Shown piece by piece: positions 29,469-38,663 of a stretch of 64,000 bases of DNA; positions within the stretch are counted from its first letter, which is position 1, and the number at the start of each line of letters is the position of its first letter. The stretch lies in assembly GCF_005233515.1 (NCBI RefSeq), contig NZ_QFZZ01000001.1, positions 339,320 through 403,319 on the forward strand, in the 5' to 3' direction. Below the pieces are notes generated by a model, which saw only the letters and a list, made by a program, of their open reading frames with translations, was not told the origin of the DNA and ran no database searches. The position numbers were made by a program, and so were the translations under genes. This DNA is from Pseudomonas sp. CFBP13508 (GTDB lineage: Bacteria; Pseudomonadota; Gammaproteobacteria; Pseudomonadales; Pseudomonadaceae).

Positions 29469-30338
29469 TCAAAGATCTGCGATCCGCAGACGCCGGGCGT
29501 GCTCGACATACAGTTCAATCGGATCAGGCGATGGCCCGTTTGCGCAAGTGGTACGCCGCAGGCTCGCCAGATGATCCATTGGATAATCTGAGCAGATAAC
29601 CTGGCCGAGATGGCTGCTGAAGCGTCCGACGAAACCGTCATTCTGCTGGGCTTCGGTGGTGAAGTATTGCGCCAGCACAGCGCATATACGCTGAACCGGA
29701 TCCTGCGCTGGGTACATGGACTGCGGGACAATGCCGCTCCACGAGTAATAGCGCACGCCATTGACTTGCTCGGCGCCGTGGCCGCCCCAGGTTTGCGGCA
29801 AGCCCTGGGGAAACTTGTCATTGAATTGACCAACGCCGACTGTCGTCAGTGCGTTGAGTGCCGCCAATGCATTCTGCGGCAGTGCCACGCTGCCGCTGAG
29901 CAGCGACAGCAAGTCAGCAAATTGCGTCGCCACGTTCTGTGCTACAGCTTCGGGGAGCTTGCCCGGGATCAGCGCCTTGCGCAGGAAGTCGGCAAGCTCC
30001 GAGCCATGGTTCGGGCCGCTGACGGAGGTGACTGAAGCAACGACGTTTGGCGCAAGCGCCGCCGCATAGCGCGCAGCGAGTGCGCCTTGACTGTGTCCTA
30101 TAAGGTTGACTTTCTTCGCGCCTGTGCCTCGCAGTACGCAGGCCAGCTGTGACAGCAGTTGCTCACCCCGCATTTCATTGTCGTGGGTGGCCGAAAGGTG
30201 TGGAACAAACAATCGACAGCCAGCCGCTTTCAGCGCGGACTTGACGTCATGGAACAGCTCGAAATGACCGATACGCTCGAACCCGAACAGACCGTGGACC
30301 AACAGGATGGGATAACGAGTTGTAGCATTCCGTTGCAT
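29469..30338 (-). CDS. Family I-type triacylglycerol lipase without signal peptide
   Basis: 289 aa alpha/beta hydrolase. Oxyanion segment LLVHGLFGFERIG, nucleophile GHSQG (S83), D234 in NDGFVGRFSSHLGQV and H256 in DYPMDHL correspond to the LipA triad. Secreted LipA lipases have a Sec signal and a Lif foldase gene next door; neither is seen here. ATG 30338 has AAGG 8 nt upstream. A start at 30398 adds 20 charged residues, not a signal peptide. It may be cytoplasmic or leave by another route. Confidence 0.85.
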   Translation of the reverse strand: MQRNATTRYPILLVHGLFGFERIGHFELFHDVKSALKAAGCRLFVPHLSATHDNEMRGEQLLSQLACVLRGTGAKKVNLIGHSQGALAARYAAALAPNVVASVTSVSGPNHGSELADFLRKALIPGKLPEAVAQNVATQFADLLSLLSGSVALPQNALAALNALTTVGVGQFNDKFPQGLPQTWGGHGAEQVNGVRYYSWSGIVPQSMYPAQDPVQRICAVLAQYFTTEAQQNDGFVGRFSSHLGQVICSDYPMDHLASLRRTTCANGPSPDPIELYVEHARRLRIADL

Positions 30339-30672
30339 GTTCTTACCTTTTTCGTAGAAGTTCATCGGGAAATCACCGAGCCACTCTAAAACACCCATAT
30401 CGCCGAGGAAGTACGAAGAGGCTTCGCGTTGTGTTTGAAAATGGACTACGAGGCGTACGAAATTTCGGAGAGCTGTGAAATCCGAATCGGAAGTTCATAG
30501 GGTCGTTTGTCGTTGGGAACTCACCGTGAGGGTCCTTGCCTACTTCAGGCGGCGCGTTTGCCGCGTCATCGCGGTGTCTTGAGCTGACATCTAAATCGTG
30601 TGGAAAGATGCTCAATGTAGATGTCAGTGTCGTCATTCGGGGCGGCACGTTTTCCAGGGAGTGGAAACGAAA

Positions 30673-31752
30673 ATGAATAGCCATGAAGTCGAGTTTTGCT
30701 GGCGCATGCGTCAGCCGATGGTTGCCGAGCTGTCCGTCGACCCTCTGATCGCGCCGACGATTGACGGGCTAAAAGGGAGCGTGTTGGATCCTTCGCTGGT
30801 CAGGGCGATCGTTCGCATTTCTCCTTATGCCAACATGAGCTGTGGCGATCAGCTGGTGCTGTACTGGGAGGGGCTGGATATCGAAGGCTTTGCCTATCAA
30901 TACGAGAGCGTTCGATTCATCAGCCAGGCGCAGATTGGCAAAGACGTAATTTTCGTCATCAAAGGAATGCATGTGGCCGCGCTGGATGGAGGTTCGCTGG
31001 AGGTTTACTCGACACTTCGAACTGCGTCCGCACCCAAGGCAATGGAATCTGCTCGCCTGCAACTGTCTGTGGGCGATGTCCGTACGCAATTGTTGGCACC
31101 GCAGATAGAAGGCTCGGTAAACGGAGCGCTGGATCCGTCGCGAGTGGCCGAGGGCACCCTGGTAACTCTGCAGCCTTACGCGAGAATGTCTGCGGGAGAT
31201 CGGGTGGCGGTGTCCTGGCACGGAGATACCTCGCCAGAGATCTTTACCGACTCGTTGAACATTGAGGCCTACGCCGTCGCCCAAAGCTTGTCGTTCTGGG
31301 TGCCGGGCAGCTATATCGAAGCGCATCGTGGTGGTGAAGTCGTCGTCGCTTATCGTGTCGAACAGCGTTGTGGAACGATTCGAACGTCGGAGCCTGCAAC
31401 GGTTTTCCTCGGGCCTGCGGTGCGTGCGCAACTGACTGCGCCGGATGTCGTCGAGGCGGTTGAAAACGTGTTGTCACTGAAGGATTCGCTCGACGGCGTT
31501 TCCATTCGCATGGAAGAGGCGCAGGTGCAGGCGGATGAATTGGTCTATCTCAAGTGTGACGGCGAGTTTTTCAGCCATCGCGATGACCTGGAGATCACTC
31601 AAGAGACGGCGGGGCAACCGGTGCGTTTCATTGTTCCCCATCGGTTCTGGCGCGAGCATCACGGCACGACAGTCGATATTGCCTACACCATCGAACGTCT
31701 GGACGATGTCAGTCAGCAATCTGCTGTCAGGCGGATCAGCGTAGTGGCATAG
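30673..31752 (+). CDS. Protein of three ~110-aa tandem repeats, unknown function
   Basis: 359 aa, no signal peptide or membrane helix. Repeats at about 27-125, 142-248 and 256-359 share an opening (APTIDG..., APQIEG..., APDVVE...), a LDPS.V core, ISPYANMSCGDQLVLYWEG / LQPYARMSAGDRVAVSWHG, and a closing strand like VIFVIKG / LSFWVPG / VRFIVPH. This reads as an all-beta, Ig-like module; similar modules occur in long Pseudomonas proteins. Start ATG 30673 has GGAA 6 nt upstream. Divergent from the lipase gene. No function can be given. Confidence 0.7.
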   Translation: MNSHEVEFCWRMRQPMVAELSVDPLIAPTIDGLKGSVLDPSLVRAIVRISPYANMSCGDQLVLYWEGLDIEGFAYQYESVRFISQAQIGKDVIFVIKGMHVAALDGGSLEVYSTLRTASAPKAMESARLQLSVGDVRTQLLAPQIEGSVNGALDPSRVAEGTLVTLQPYARMSAGDRVAVSWHGDTSPEIFTDSLNIEAYAVAQSLSFWVPGSYIEAHRGGEVVVAYRVEQRCGTIRTSEPATVFLGPAVRAQLTAPDVVEAVENVLSLKDSLDGVSIRMEEAQVQADELVYLKCDGEFFSHRDDLEITQETAGQPVRFIVPHRFWREHHGTTVDIAYTIERLDDVSQQSAVRRISVVA

Positions 31753-31804
31753 CCTGGGCGGTCGGCCCTCCGCACTCTGTACGGAGAGGGAGGGCGATCT
31801 GATA

Positions 31805-32878
31805 TCAGGCTCTGGCTTGTGCGAGGCGCTGCGCAGCGTCGGTCAGCAATTGTTCCGTTGCGGCGAATCCGAGGCATCCATCGGTGACCGATACGCCGTA
31901 GCGCAGAGAGGTGCTCAGCGGCTGGCAGCCTTCGAACAGGTGAGACTCCAGCATCATGCCGATCAGCGACTGGTTACCACGCAGGCGTTGTTCAAGCACA
32001 TCGTTGAACACCGCTGGCTGACGCAATGGGTCTTTGCCGCTGTTGGCATGGCTGCAGTCGACCATGATCCGGCTGGGGATATTCAGTCGGCTGAGCTCGG
32101 CCCTGATTTTCGCTACGCTGGTTTCGTCGTAATTTGGCCCTTGATGGCCACCGCGCAGCACGATGTGGGTGTCAGCGTTGCCGGCTGTTTGCACGATCGC
32201 CGGATGCCCTTGGCTGTCAACGCCGAAGTGCCGATGCGGATGGGCTGCCGAGCGCATGGCGTCGACAGCGATGGCGGCGCCGCCGTCGGTGCCGTTCTTG
32301 AAGCCCACCGGCATGTTCAGGCCGCTGGCCATTTCTCGGTGAATCTGCGATTCGGTGGTGCGGGCACCAATGGCCACCCAGCTCAGCAGGTCATCAAAGT
32401 AGTTGGCGGCCATGGGTTGCAGGAGTTCGGTAGCGACCGGTAGCCCGAGCCGGATCATTTCCAGCATCAGTTCGCGCGACAGCGTCAGGCCGGCGGCCAT
32501 GTCGTCAGTGCCATCCAGGTGTGGATCGTAGGCCAGCCCTTTCCAGCCGACCGTCGTACGCGGCTTTTCGACGTAGGCGCGCATGACCAGAAGCATTTCA
32601 CTGCTGACATCCTCGGCCAGGCGAGCGAGTTTGCCGGCATATTCGATCGCCGATTGCGGATCATGGATAGAGCAGGGGCCAACGATGACCAGCAGGCGCG
32701 GGTCTTCACCGTTGAGGATGGCGCGCACCGCCTGGCGATGGGCATTGACCTGCTGATGCAGGGAATGGCTGAGCGGTAATTGCTGTTTGAGCTGCAACGA
32801 GCTGGGCAGGCGCAGGGTCAGCGCTTCGTTGGCAGAATCGAGGGTGGACAGCGGCAACGCGGAAACTGAAGAGTTCAT
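31805..32878 (-). CDS. DAHP synthase (class I)
   Basis: 357 aa. Condenses phosphoenolpyruvate and erythrose-4-phosphate, the first shikimate step. VIVGPCSIHDP, MRAYVEKPRTTVGWKGL, GFKNGTDG and DCSHANSGK are active-site segments of AroF/G/H type enzymes. ATG 32878 has AGGA upstream; the open frame to 32944 is not needed. The isoenzyme type cannot be settled by eye, but the leader region upstream with Phe, Tyr and Trp codons suggests control by charged aromatic tRNAs. Confidence 0.93.
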   Translation of the reverse strand: MNSSVSALPLSTLDSANEALTLRLPSSLQLKQQLPLSHSLHQQVNAHRQAVRAILNGEDPRLLVIVGPCSIHDPQSAIEYAGKLARLAEDVSSEMLLVMRAYVEKPRTTVGWKGLAYDPHLDGTDDMAAGLTLSRELMLEMIRLGLPVATELLQPMAANYFDDLLSWVAIGARTTESQIHREMASGLNMPVGFKNGTDGGAAIAVDAMRSAAHPHRHFGVDSQGHPAIVQTAGNADTHIVLRGGHQGPNYDETSVAKIRAELSRLNIPSRIMVDCSHANSGKDPLRQPAVFNDVLEQRLRGNQSLIGMMLESHLFEGCQPLSTSLRYGVSVTDGCLGFAATEQLLTDAAQRLAQARA

Positions 32879-32925
32879 GTTTGGTCTTCCTGGGCGGATG
32901 GCGGGTTTTTCCCGCGCACTCGGCC

Positions 32926-33078
32926 CTATTGGGGTGTTCGACAAATGGCCGTACTGGCTAGGCGTGTGTGTTTGCCACCTGTAGGTGACCGATCGGAGGC
33001 GGCAGGCTGTCCCGAGCGGAGGCTGGTAAATCGCCAGGCGCTAAAGCTGTCGTAACGGTAATAAGTGGCGTAGTTCAT
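32926..33078 (-). CDS. Second small ORF, Tyr-rich, before DAHP synthase
   Basis: 50 aa beginning MNYATYYRYDSFSAW: four Tyr, one Phe and one Trp in 15 residues. GAGGA lies 7 nt before the ATG. It begins 58 nt after the attenuator hairpin and stops 47 nt before the DAHP synthase start. It may be a second leader or simply a coupling ORF; no clear terminator follows. Confidence 0.45.
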   Translation of the reverse strand: MNYATYYRYDSFSAWRFTSLRSGQPAASDRSPTGGKHTRLASTAICRTPQ

Positions 33079-33135
33079 GGTGTATTCCTCGAAGTGTCTG
33101 GTGTGGTGCTGAAAATTGTGGGCCTGAAAAAACAA

Positions 33136-33165
33136 AACCCCCGGTCGGGAGGCCGACCGGGGGTT
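33136..33165 (-). terminator. Attenuator terminator of the DAHP synthase leader
   Basis: 13-bp perfect stem (AACCCCCGGTCGG / CCGACCGGGGGTT) with a 4-nt loop, followed on the minus strand by TTTTGTTTTTT. It lies 47 nt after the leader peptide stop and ~258 nt before the DAHP synthase ATG, the layout of a transcription attenuator. Confidence 0.88.
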
Positions 33166-33212
33166 GAGAAATCTCTGGTAGGCGACCCGTTATCATGGGC
33201 GCCGTGTGGGTA

Positions 33213-33341
33213 TCAGGCGCGCCAGTGGCTAAACCAATACCCAAAATAGAAATTGACCGGAGCGCAGGTGACATTCGCCCGGGCAGCCGCCACCGAGCGC
33301 GAGGCGCTGGCGATGCAAGACTGTGAAAGGGCGTTGAACAT
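33213..33341 (-). CDS. Aromatic leader peptide
   Basis: 42-aa ORF too short for usual gene calling. It ends NFYFGYWFSHWRA: eight aromatic residues (3 F, 2 Y, 2 W and one H, counting H) in eleven positions, just before the stop. GGAG is 8 nt before its ATG. Together with the terminator at 33136 it fits ribosome-stalling attenuation by shortage of charged Phe/Tyr/Trp tRNA. Confidence 0.75.
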   Translation of the reverse strand: MFNALSQSCIASASRSVAAARANVTCAPVNFYFGYWFSHWRA

Positions 33342-33484
33342 GGTCTGTCTCCGATGAATGCGCCGAGCTTACTCGACGCTGATACGCGTCAGCAATCAGA
33401 AAATGCTATTGCTCGCCGAGCAAAACGGCTATCAGTGGCAAACGATCCGGTTAAAGTACATTTTTGCGCTTGGAGAAGAGCTGA

Positions 33485-33928
33485 ATGAGTTACCGAATTC
33501 GGCATGCCACCGATCATGATCTTGCTTTTGCACGGGACCTGACCTGTCGCACCATGCTGCGCTATTACATTGACCACGATCTGTTGTGGCAGGACGAGGC
33601 GTTCGACGCCGGCTGGCGGTATCGTGACAACTGGATGATTCTGGGGGATGAAACGCCGATCGGCTTTTTCAGTCTGAGCCAGGATTCGCGAGCGCTCTAT
33701 ATGCGCGAATTGCAGATTGATCATGCCAGGCAAGGGCAGGGCGCGGGTTCCTGGGCCATTGATCAGGTTATCGACATGGCTCGTCAGGCAAGACGACCGG
33801 CGCTACGGCTGACAGTGTTCGATAACAACCCGGCGCAGAAACTGTATGCACGCAAGGGACTGCGCATCGTGGGCAGGGATGAGTGTTTCCTCAGGATGCA
33901 GCTCGATTTAAGTACAGCTGTGCTCTGA
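33485..33928 (+). CDS. GNAT acetyltransferase
   Basis: 147 aa. Core GNAT pattern LYMRELQIDHARQGQGAGSWAIDQVIDMA (motif A, Q-x-x-G-x-G/A) and NNPAQKLYARKGLRIVG (motif B). Substrate unknown. It has a purine-rich ribosome binding site (AGAAGAGC) before the ATG. Monocistronic, 127 nt before gacA. Confidence 0.85.
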   Translation: MSYRIRHATDHDLAFARDLTCRTMLRYYIDHDLLWQDEAFDAGWRYRDNWMILGDETPIGFFSLSQDSRALYMRELQIDHARQGQGAGSWAIDQVIDMARQARRPALRLTVFDNNPAQKLYARKGLRIVGRDECFLRMQLDLSTAVL

Positions 33929-34055
33929 AACCCACGGCCGGCAAGCCCTGAATGATGAATTGAAACTTTTTAAATGCGGCTTTCCGCTAGGTCTGTCGGG
34001 CACTTTTTGCTAAGGTGTCGGGCATCCCAATAAGACCATATCGCGAGGTGTCTGC

Positions 34056-34697
34056 TTGATTAGGGTGCTAGTGGTCGACGACCATGATCTCGTTCGCACA
34101 GGCATTACACGGATGCTGGCCGATATCGATGGCCTGCAGGTGGTGGGTCAGGCCGAGTCAGGTGAAGAGTCCCTGATCAAAGCCCGTGAGTTGAAGCCTG
34201 ACGTTGTGCTCATGGACGTCAAGATGCCCGGCATCGGCGGCCTCGAAGCCACACGCAAACTGCTGCGCAGCCATCCGGATATCAAGGTGGTTGCCGTTAC
34301 GGTGTGCGAGGAAGACCCTTTCCCGACGCGTTTGCTTCAGGCCGGCGCCGCCGGTTACCTGACCAAGGGCGCGGGTCTGCCGGAGATGGTTCAGGCCATT
34401 CGGCTGGTTTTCGCCGGGCAGCGTTACATCAGTCCGCAGATCGCTCAGCAGCTGGCGATCAAATCATTCCAGCCAACCAATGATTCGCCATTCGACGCGT
34501 TGTCCGAGCGGGAAATCCAGATTGCCTTGATGATTGTAGGCTGCCAGAAGGTCCAGATCATTTCCGACAAGTTGTGCCTGTCGCCGAAAACCGTGAACAC
34601 CTACCGCTACCGCATTTTCGAGAAACTTTCGATCAGCAGCGACGTTGAGTTGACCCTGCTCGCGGTGCGTCACGGCATGGTGGATGCCAGCGCCTGA
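34056..34697 (+). CDS. gacA: Global response regulator GacA
   Basis: 213 aa, TTG start ([21 protein letters not shown]) with GAGG about 7 nt upstream, as known for pseudomonad gacA. Receiver with D54 ([10 protein letters not shown]) and K104 region; LuxR-type HTH at the end ([43 protein letters not shown]). Partner of GacS; drives the Rsm small RNAs that relieve RsmA/E repression of secondary metabolism. Followed by uvrC after 2 nt, a conserved operon. Confidence 0.97.
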   Translation: MIRVLVVDDHDLVRTGITRMLADIDGLQVVGQAESGEESLIKARELKPDVVLMDVKMPGIGGLEATRKLLRSHPDIKVVAVTVCEEDPFPTRLLQAGAAGYLTKGAGLPEMVQAIRLVFAGQRYISPQIAQQLAIKSFQPTNDSPFDALSEREIQIALMIVGCQKVQIISDKLCLSPKTVNTYRYRIFEKLSISSDVELTLLAVRHGMVDASA

Positions 34698-34699
34698 CC

Positions 34700-36523
34700 A
34701 TGACCGAGACATTCGATTCCAGTGCTTTCCTGTCGACCGTCAGCGGTCGGCCCGGCGTCTATCGCATGTTCGACAGCGAAGCGCGCCTGCTGTACGTGGG
34801 CAAAGCGAAAAACCTGAAGAAACGTCTGGCGAGCTACTTTCGCAAGACCGGGCTGGCGCCGAAAACGGCTGCATTGGTCGGGCGTATCGCTCAGATCGAG
34901 ACGACCATCACCGCCAACGAAACCGAAGCGCTGCTGCTTGAGCAAACGCTGATCAAGGAGTGGCGCCCGCCGTACAACATCCTGCTGCGCGACGATAAGT
35001 CCTATCCGTACGTGTTCCTCTCCGACGGGCAGTTTCCGCGCCTGAGCATCCATCGCGGCGCCAAAAAGGCCAAGGGCAAGTATTTCGGGCCGTATCCGAG
35101 TGCCGGGGCCATTCGTGAAAGCCTGAGCATCCTGCAAAAAACCTTTTTCGTCCGTCAGTGCGAAGACAGTTATTACAAGAATCGCACTCGTCCATGCCTG
35201 CAATACCAGATCAAACGCTGCAAGGCACCATGCGTGGGTTTGGTCGAGCCTGACGTCTACGCCGAAGACGTGCGCCACTCGGTGATGTTCCTCGAAGGTC
35301 GCAGCCACGCGCTGACTAACGAGCTGTCCACCGCGATGGAAGAGGCAGCGATCAATCTCGAATTCGAACGCGCGGCCGAATTGCGCGACCAGATTGCCTT
35401 GCTGCGTCGGGTGCAGGACCAGCAAAGCATGGAAGGCGGAACCGGCGATATCGACGTTATTGCCGCATTCGTCAATCCCGGCGGCGCCTGTGTTCACTTG
35501 ATCAGCGTGCGCGGTGGCCGAGTGCTGGGCAGCAAGAATTTCTTCCCGCAGGTGGGCATCGAGGAAGACGTTTCCGAGGTCATGGCAGCGTTCCTCGGCC
35601 AATACTACATCAGCAGCCCCGAACGCGATCTGCCGAGCGAACTGATCGTCAACGTGGTTCACGAAGACTTCCCGGCGTTGATCGAAGGGATTCACACATT
35701 GCGCGGCCGTGAGTTGGCTATCAGCCATCGGGTGCGCGGTACCCGTGCGCGCTGGCAGCAACTGGCCGTGACCAACGCTGAGCAAGCGTTGGGCGCGCGT
35801 CTCGCCAACCGTCAGCACACCGCCGCGCGATTCGACGCGCTGGCCGAAGTGCTGAATCTGGATGAACCGCCGCAACGCCTGGAATGCTATGACATCAGTC
35901 ATTCCAGCGGCGAAGCCACGGTGGCCTCTTGCGTGGTGTTCGGGCCGGAAGGCGCGATCAAGTCGGATTACCGCCGCTACAACATCGAAGGCGTCACCGC
36001 CGGCGACGACTACGCGGCCATGCACCAGGCGTTGACTCGCCGCTTCAGCAAACTCAAGGACGGCGAGGGCAAGTTGCCGGACATCCTGCTGGTCGACGGT
36101 GGCAAAGGCCAATTGTCGATGGCCCGCGATGTGCTCAACGAACTGGCCGTACCGGATCTGATCCTGTTAGGCGTCGCCAAGGGCGCCACGCGCAAGGCCG
36201 GTTTCGAAACGTTGTATCTGAATGATGCGGCCCACGAGTTCACCTTGCGCGGCGATTCACCCGCCTTGCACCTGATTCAGCAGATCCGCGATGAGGCGCA
36301 CCGCTTCGCAATTACGGGTCATCGCGCTCGTCGCGGCAAAACCCGCCGAACCTCAACGCTGGAAGGCGTGGCAGGGGTAGGGCCGACACGCCGCCGTGAC
36401 CTGTTGAAACATTTTGGTGGATTGCAGGAGCTGTCTCGTGCAAGCATCGAAGAGATCGCCAAAGCCCCGGGGATCAGTAAAAAGCTCGCTGAGTCGATTT
36501 ATGCGAACCTGCATAGTGAGTAG
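34700..36523 (+). CDS. uvrC: Excinuclease ABC subunit C
   Basis: 607 aa. N-terminal GIY-YIG nuclease ([25 protein letters not shown]), UvrB-binding UVR motif (~200-235), RNase H-like endonuclease ([33 protein letters not shown]) and a C-terminal helix-hairpin-helix pair ([29 protein letters not shown]). Makes both incisions in nucleotide excision repair. A 480-aa open frame antisense to it is a codon-bias artefact. Confidence 0.97.
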   Translation: MTETFDSSAFLSTVSGRPGVYRMFDSEARLLYVGKAKNLKKRLASYFRKTGLAPKTAALVGRIAQIETTITANETEALLLEQTLIKEWRPPYNILLRDDKSYPYVFLSDGQFPRLSIHRGAKKAKGKYFGPYPSAGAIRESLSILQKTFFVRQCEDSYYKNRTRPCLQYQIKRCKAPCVGLVEPDVYAEDVRHSVMFLEGRSHALTNELSTAMEEAAINLEFERAAELRDQIALLRRVQDQQSMEGGTGDIDVIAAFVNPGGACVHLISVRGGRVLGSKNFFPQVGIEEDVSEVMAAFLGQYYISSPERDLPSELIVNVVHEDFPALIEGIHTLRGRELAISHRVRGTRARWQQLAVTNAEQALGARLANRQHTAARFDALAEVLNLDEPPQRLECYDISHSSGEATVASCVVFGPEGAIKSDYRRYNIEGVTAGDDYAAMHQALTRRFSKLKDGEGKLPDILLVDGGKGQLSMARDVLNELAVPDLILLGVAKGATRKAGFETLYLNDAAHEFTLRGDSPALHLIQQIRDEAHRFAITGHRARRGKTRRTSTLEGVAGVGPTRRRDLLKHFGGLQELSRASIEEIAKAPGISKKLAESIYANLHSE

Positions 36524-36555
36524 AATGCCCCTTCACCTCGTAGCCAGTTGTGCCG

Positions 36556-37116
36556 ATGAATATCCCTAATCTGATTACCGTTCTACGCGTCCTGCTCATC
36601 CCGATCTTCATTTTGCTGTTCTATCTGCCTTACCAATGGAGTTACATGGCCTCCGCCTCGGTGTTTGCCTTTGCGGCCGCAACTGACTGGCTCGATGGTT
36701 ACCTGGCGCGCCGACTGGAGCAGAGCACTCCGTTCGGGGCGTTTCTCGATCCGGTCGCCGACAAGCTCATGGTCGCTGTTGCCTTGGTCCTGCTGGTGCA
36801 GGAACACGGCAATCTTTGGCTCACGCTGCCAGCGGCGGTCATCATCGGTCGCGAGATCGTGATTTCGGCCCTGCGCGAATGGATGGCCGAACTCGGCGCC
36901 CGGGCACAGGTGGCTGTTTCCAATCTGGGCAAATGGAAAACCGCTGCGCAGATGCTCGCATTGGTGATTCTGCTGGCCCATCCAAAGGCTCTCAGCTTCT
37001 GGGTCGTGCTTGGTTACACATTGTTGATCGTGTCGGCAGGGCTGACCCTATGGTCGATGGTTCAATACCTTCGCGCCGCCTGGCCGCACCTGAAGACCGA
37101 TGTCGAAAAGAAATAA
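36556..37116 (+). CDS. pgsA: CDP-diacylglycerol-glycerol-3-phosphate 3-phosphatidyltransferase
   Basis: 186 aa, four to five helices. CDP-alcohol phosphotransferase motif [24 protein letters not shown] is complete. Makes phosphatidylglycerol-phosphate for membrane lipids. ATG 36556 ([11 protein letters not shown]) is preferred to GTG 36550. 32 nt after uvrC; third gene of the gacA-uvrC-pgsA operon. Confidence 0.95.
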   Translation: MNIPNLITVLRVLLIPIFILLFYLPYQWSYMASASVFAFAAATDWLDGYLARRLEQSTPFGAFLDPVADKLMVAVALVLLVQEHGNLWLTLPAAVIIGREIVISALREWMAELGARAQVAVSNLGKWKTAAQMLALVILLAHPKALSFWVVLGYTLLIVSAGLTLWSMVQYLRAAWPHLKTDVEKK

Positions 37117-37136
37117 AAGTTTTTTGAATCAAGGGG

Positions 37137-37164
37137 TTGACGGGGCATCTTAATTCTATAGAAT
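37137..37164 (+). promoter_or_regulatory. tRNA-Gly/Cys promoter
   Basis: TTGACG and TAGAAT separated by 16 nt, ending 12 nt before the tRNA-Gly gene, with GC-rich discriminator GCGCC. A separate sigma-70 promoter downstream of pgsA. Confidence 0.65.
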
Positions 37165-37176
37165 GCGCCACACCAA

Positions 37177-37252
<76 letters not shown>

Positions 37253-37298
37253 ATTTGTACAGTGTTTGTTGTTGTGCTACTGACAGCAAAGACTTTGA

Positions 37299-37372
37299 GG
37301 CCGAGTAGCAAAATGGTTATGCAGTGGATTGCAAATCCACCTACGCCGGTTCGATTCCGACCTCGGCCTCCA
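37299..37372 (+). tRNA. tRNA-Cys (GCA)
   Basis: Acceptor GGCCGAG pairs with CTCGGCC, discriminator T, encoded CCA. Anticodon loop ATTGCAAAT shows GCA; GGTTCGATTCC T-arm. 74 nt, 46 nt after tRNA-Gly, likely one transcript. Confidence 0.97.
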
Positions 37373-37382
37373 CTATCAAAAA

Positions 37383-37407
37383 CCCCGTAGATCAATGATC
37401 TACGGGG
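37383..37407 (+). terminator. Terminator of tRNA-Gly-Cys transcript
   Basis: CCCCGTAGATC-AAT-GATCTACGGGG followed by TTTTTTG; preceded by AAAAA, so it could also serve the opposite strand (GAF gene). Confidence 0.92.
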
Positions 37408-37455
37408 TTTTTTGTTGTCTGCAGAAAAATGTGGTGCTCACCTGTTTGCGGAGGG

Positions 37456-37995
37456 TCAATCAGTCAAGCACGATCCGGTCTGGATGTGGCTGGCACCTTC
37501 CACCGTGAGATTCGAGAAAAAGATGCAGCCAATGAGCCGCGCGAACAGCGTCAATGTCTCTGCAAGATCGGGGTTGTCAAACAGAACAGCCCTTGAGTCC
37601 AGAGCACATAAGGCACCCCAGAGTCTCCCGTCCGGCAGGAAAACAGGCGCGCCTGCGTAGCTTTCAATCGAATATTGCTTCACCACAGGACGTGACGAAA
37701 GTCGTCCATCCTGGCTGATTTGTGGAAGGAAGAGGGCTTGCGGATTTCGTCGAAACTCACTGCAAAGGGTGGTTTCCAGATCCAGCGTATCGCCGACATT
37801 TATTCCCAGTTCAATCGGATCGTACGCCGAACAAACGATCCACTCTGTTTCAGTGAATTTTGCGATGCCGGCAAAGCGTGTACCGGTCAGACGGGTGACA
37901 AGTTGCAGGATATTGGTGGTCGCTTCGATCTCGGCGATCGCCGAGCGCTCCTCTTGGCTTAAAGACGCTTTTAGAACGGTGTCACTCATTTGCAT
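37456..37995 (-). CDS. GAF-domain sensor-like protein
   Basis: 179 aa, essentially a single GAF domain (NILQLVTRLTGTRFAGIAKFTETEWIVCSAYDPIELGINVGD...ESYAGAPVFLPDGRLWGALCALD), the small-molecule binding module. No output domain is attached. Start ATG 37995 follows AGGAG by 10 nt; ATG 37989 is an alternative. Sits beside the tRNA operon; ligand unknown. Confidence 0.8.
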   Translation of the reverse strand: MQMSDTVLKASLSQEERSAIAEIEATTNILQLVTRLTGTRFAGIAKFTETEWIVCSAYDPIELGINVGDTLDLETTLCSEFRRNPQALFLPQISQDGRLSSRPVVKQYSIESYAGAPVFLPDGRLWGALCALDSRAVLFDNPDLAETLTLFARLIGCIFFSNLTVEGASHIQTGSCLTD

Positions 37996-38379
37996 GGAAT
38001 CAAATCTCCTGATTGCTTGTACATCCCTGAGCACTGCTCTGGTGACGTTCTGTGAGGCGTGATCGTGGTTGAAGGGGGGGGCGTGCTGATTACCCTTTGA
38101 TTATTGATTTCGGCGCCATCCTTTAGCGTAGACATCCCGTCCAGTCCTGGGTTGCCTGCTCATAATCTCAATCGATGAAACATCTGTCACCCGTGCAGCT
38201 AAGGTGATGGTGAGCGTCTGAATCTTTTGAGTTTATCGTCTCAATTTCCAGTCGGGTTGCTGCGATTTGCCAGTAACCTCGGCGTCTACTTCAAGCAAAC
38301 TCCGTAGCTCCCTGATTTCTGAGGCTTTTTGATTTTCCTCGGTCAGCGATATTTAGTTCTCAAATCGCGCACTCCAAAC

Positions 38380-38408
38380 TTGCTTCACCGGGACGTGATG
38401 TATATATT
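38380..38408 (+). promoter_or_regulatory. tRNA-Leu promoter
   Basis: TTGCTT and TATATT separated by 17 nt, followed by GC-rich CCCCGCTCGG discriminator, 75 nt before tRNA-Leu. The remainder of the 37996-38483 gap shows no gene. Confidence 0.65.
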
Positions 38409-38483
38409 CCCCGCTCGGCTTTTCAAGCGGCCATCCTGTCAGGATCGCAACCGCAAGGCTGAGCAAAGCAACACCGCGCTACC

Positions 38484-38570
38484 GCCCGAATGGCGAAACT
38501 GGTAGACGCATGGGACTTAAAATCCCCCGCTCGTAAGGGCGTGCCGGTTCGATTCCGGCTTCGGGCACCA
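38484..38570 (+). tRNA. tRNA-Leu (TAA), island attachment target
   Basis: 87 nt with a long variable arm (CCCGCTCGTAAGGGCGT). Acceptor GCCCGAA pairs with TTCGGGC, encoded ACCA end. Anticodon loop ACTTAAAAT shows TAA. The gene is intact; its 3' 58 nt recur exactly at 56125-56182. Confidence 0.97.
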
Positions 38571-38571
38571 T
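38513..38571 (+). repeat. attL: 59-bp direct repeat
   Basis: Exact match with 56125-56183 (offset 17,612), covering the anticodon arm through CCA plus one base. Similarity continues imperfectly through the terminator to about 38613. Confidence 0.92.
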
Positions 38572-38578
38572 GAATATC

Positions 38579-38612
38579 AAGGGCTTGCATGACATACCTC
38601 ATGCAAGCCCTT
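38579..38612 (+). terminator. Terminator after tRNA-Leu
   Basis: 14-bp stem AAGGGCTTGCATGA / TCATGCAAGCCCTT followed by AGTTCTTTTTT. The same hairpin recurs after the right repeat. Confidence 0.88.
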
Positions 38613-38663
38613 AGTTCTTTTTTCCGCAATCAAAAAATCTTTTCCGCAATTCGTGACCGTTAG

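Noticed and set aside
34670..36112. 480-aa open frame antisense to uvrC
   Set aside because: Third-position GC bias of uvrC keeps the opposite strand open; no domain is visible.
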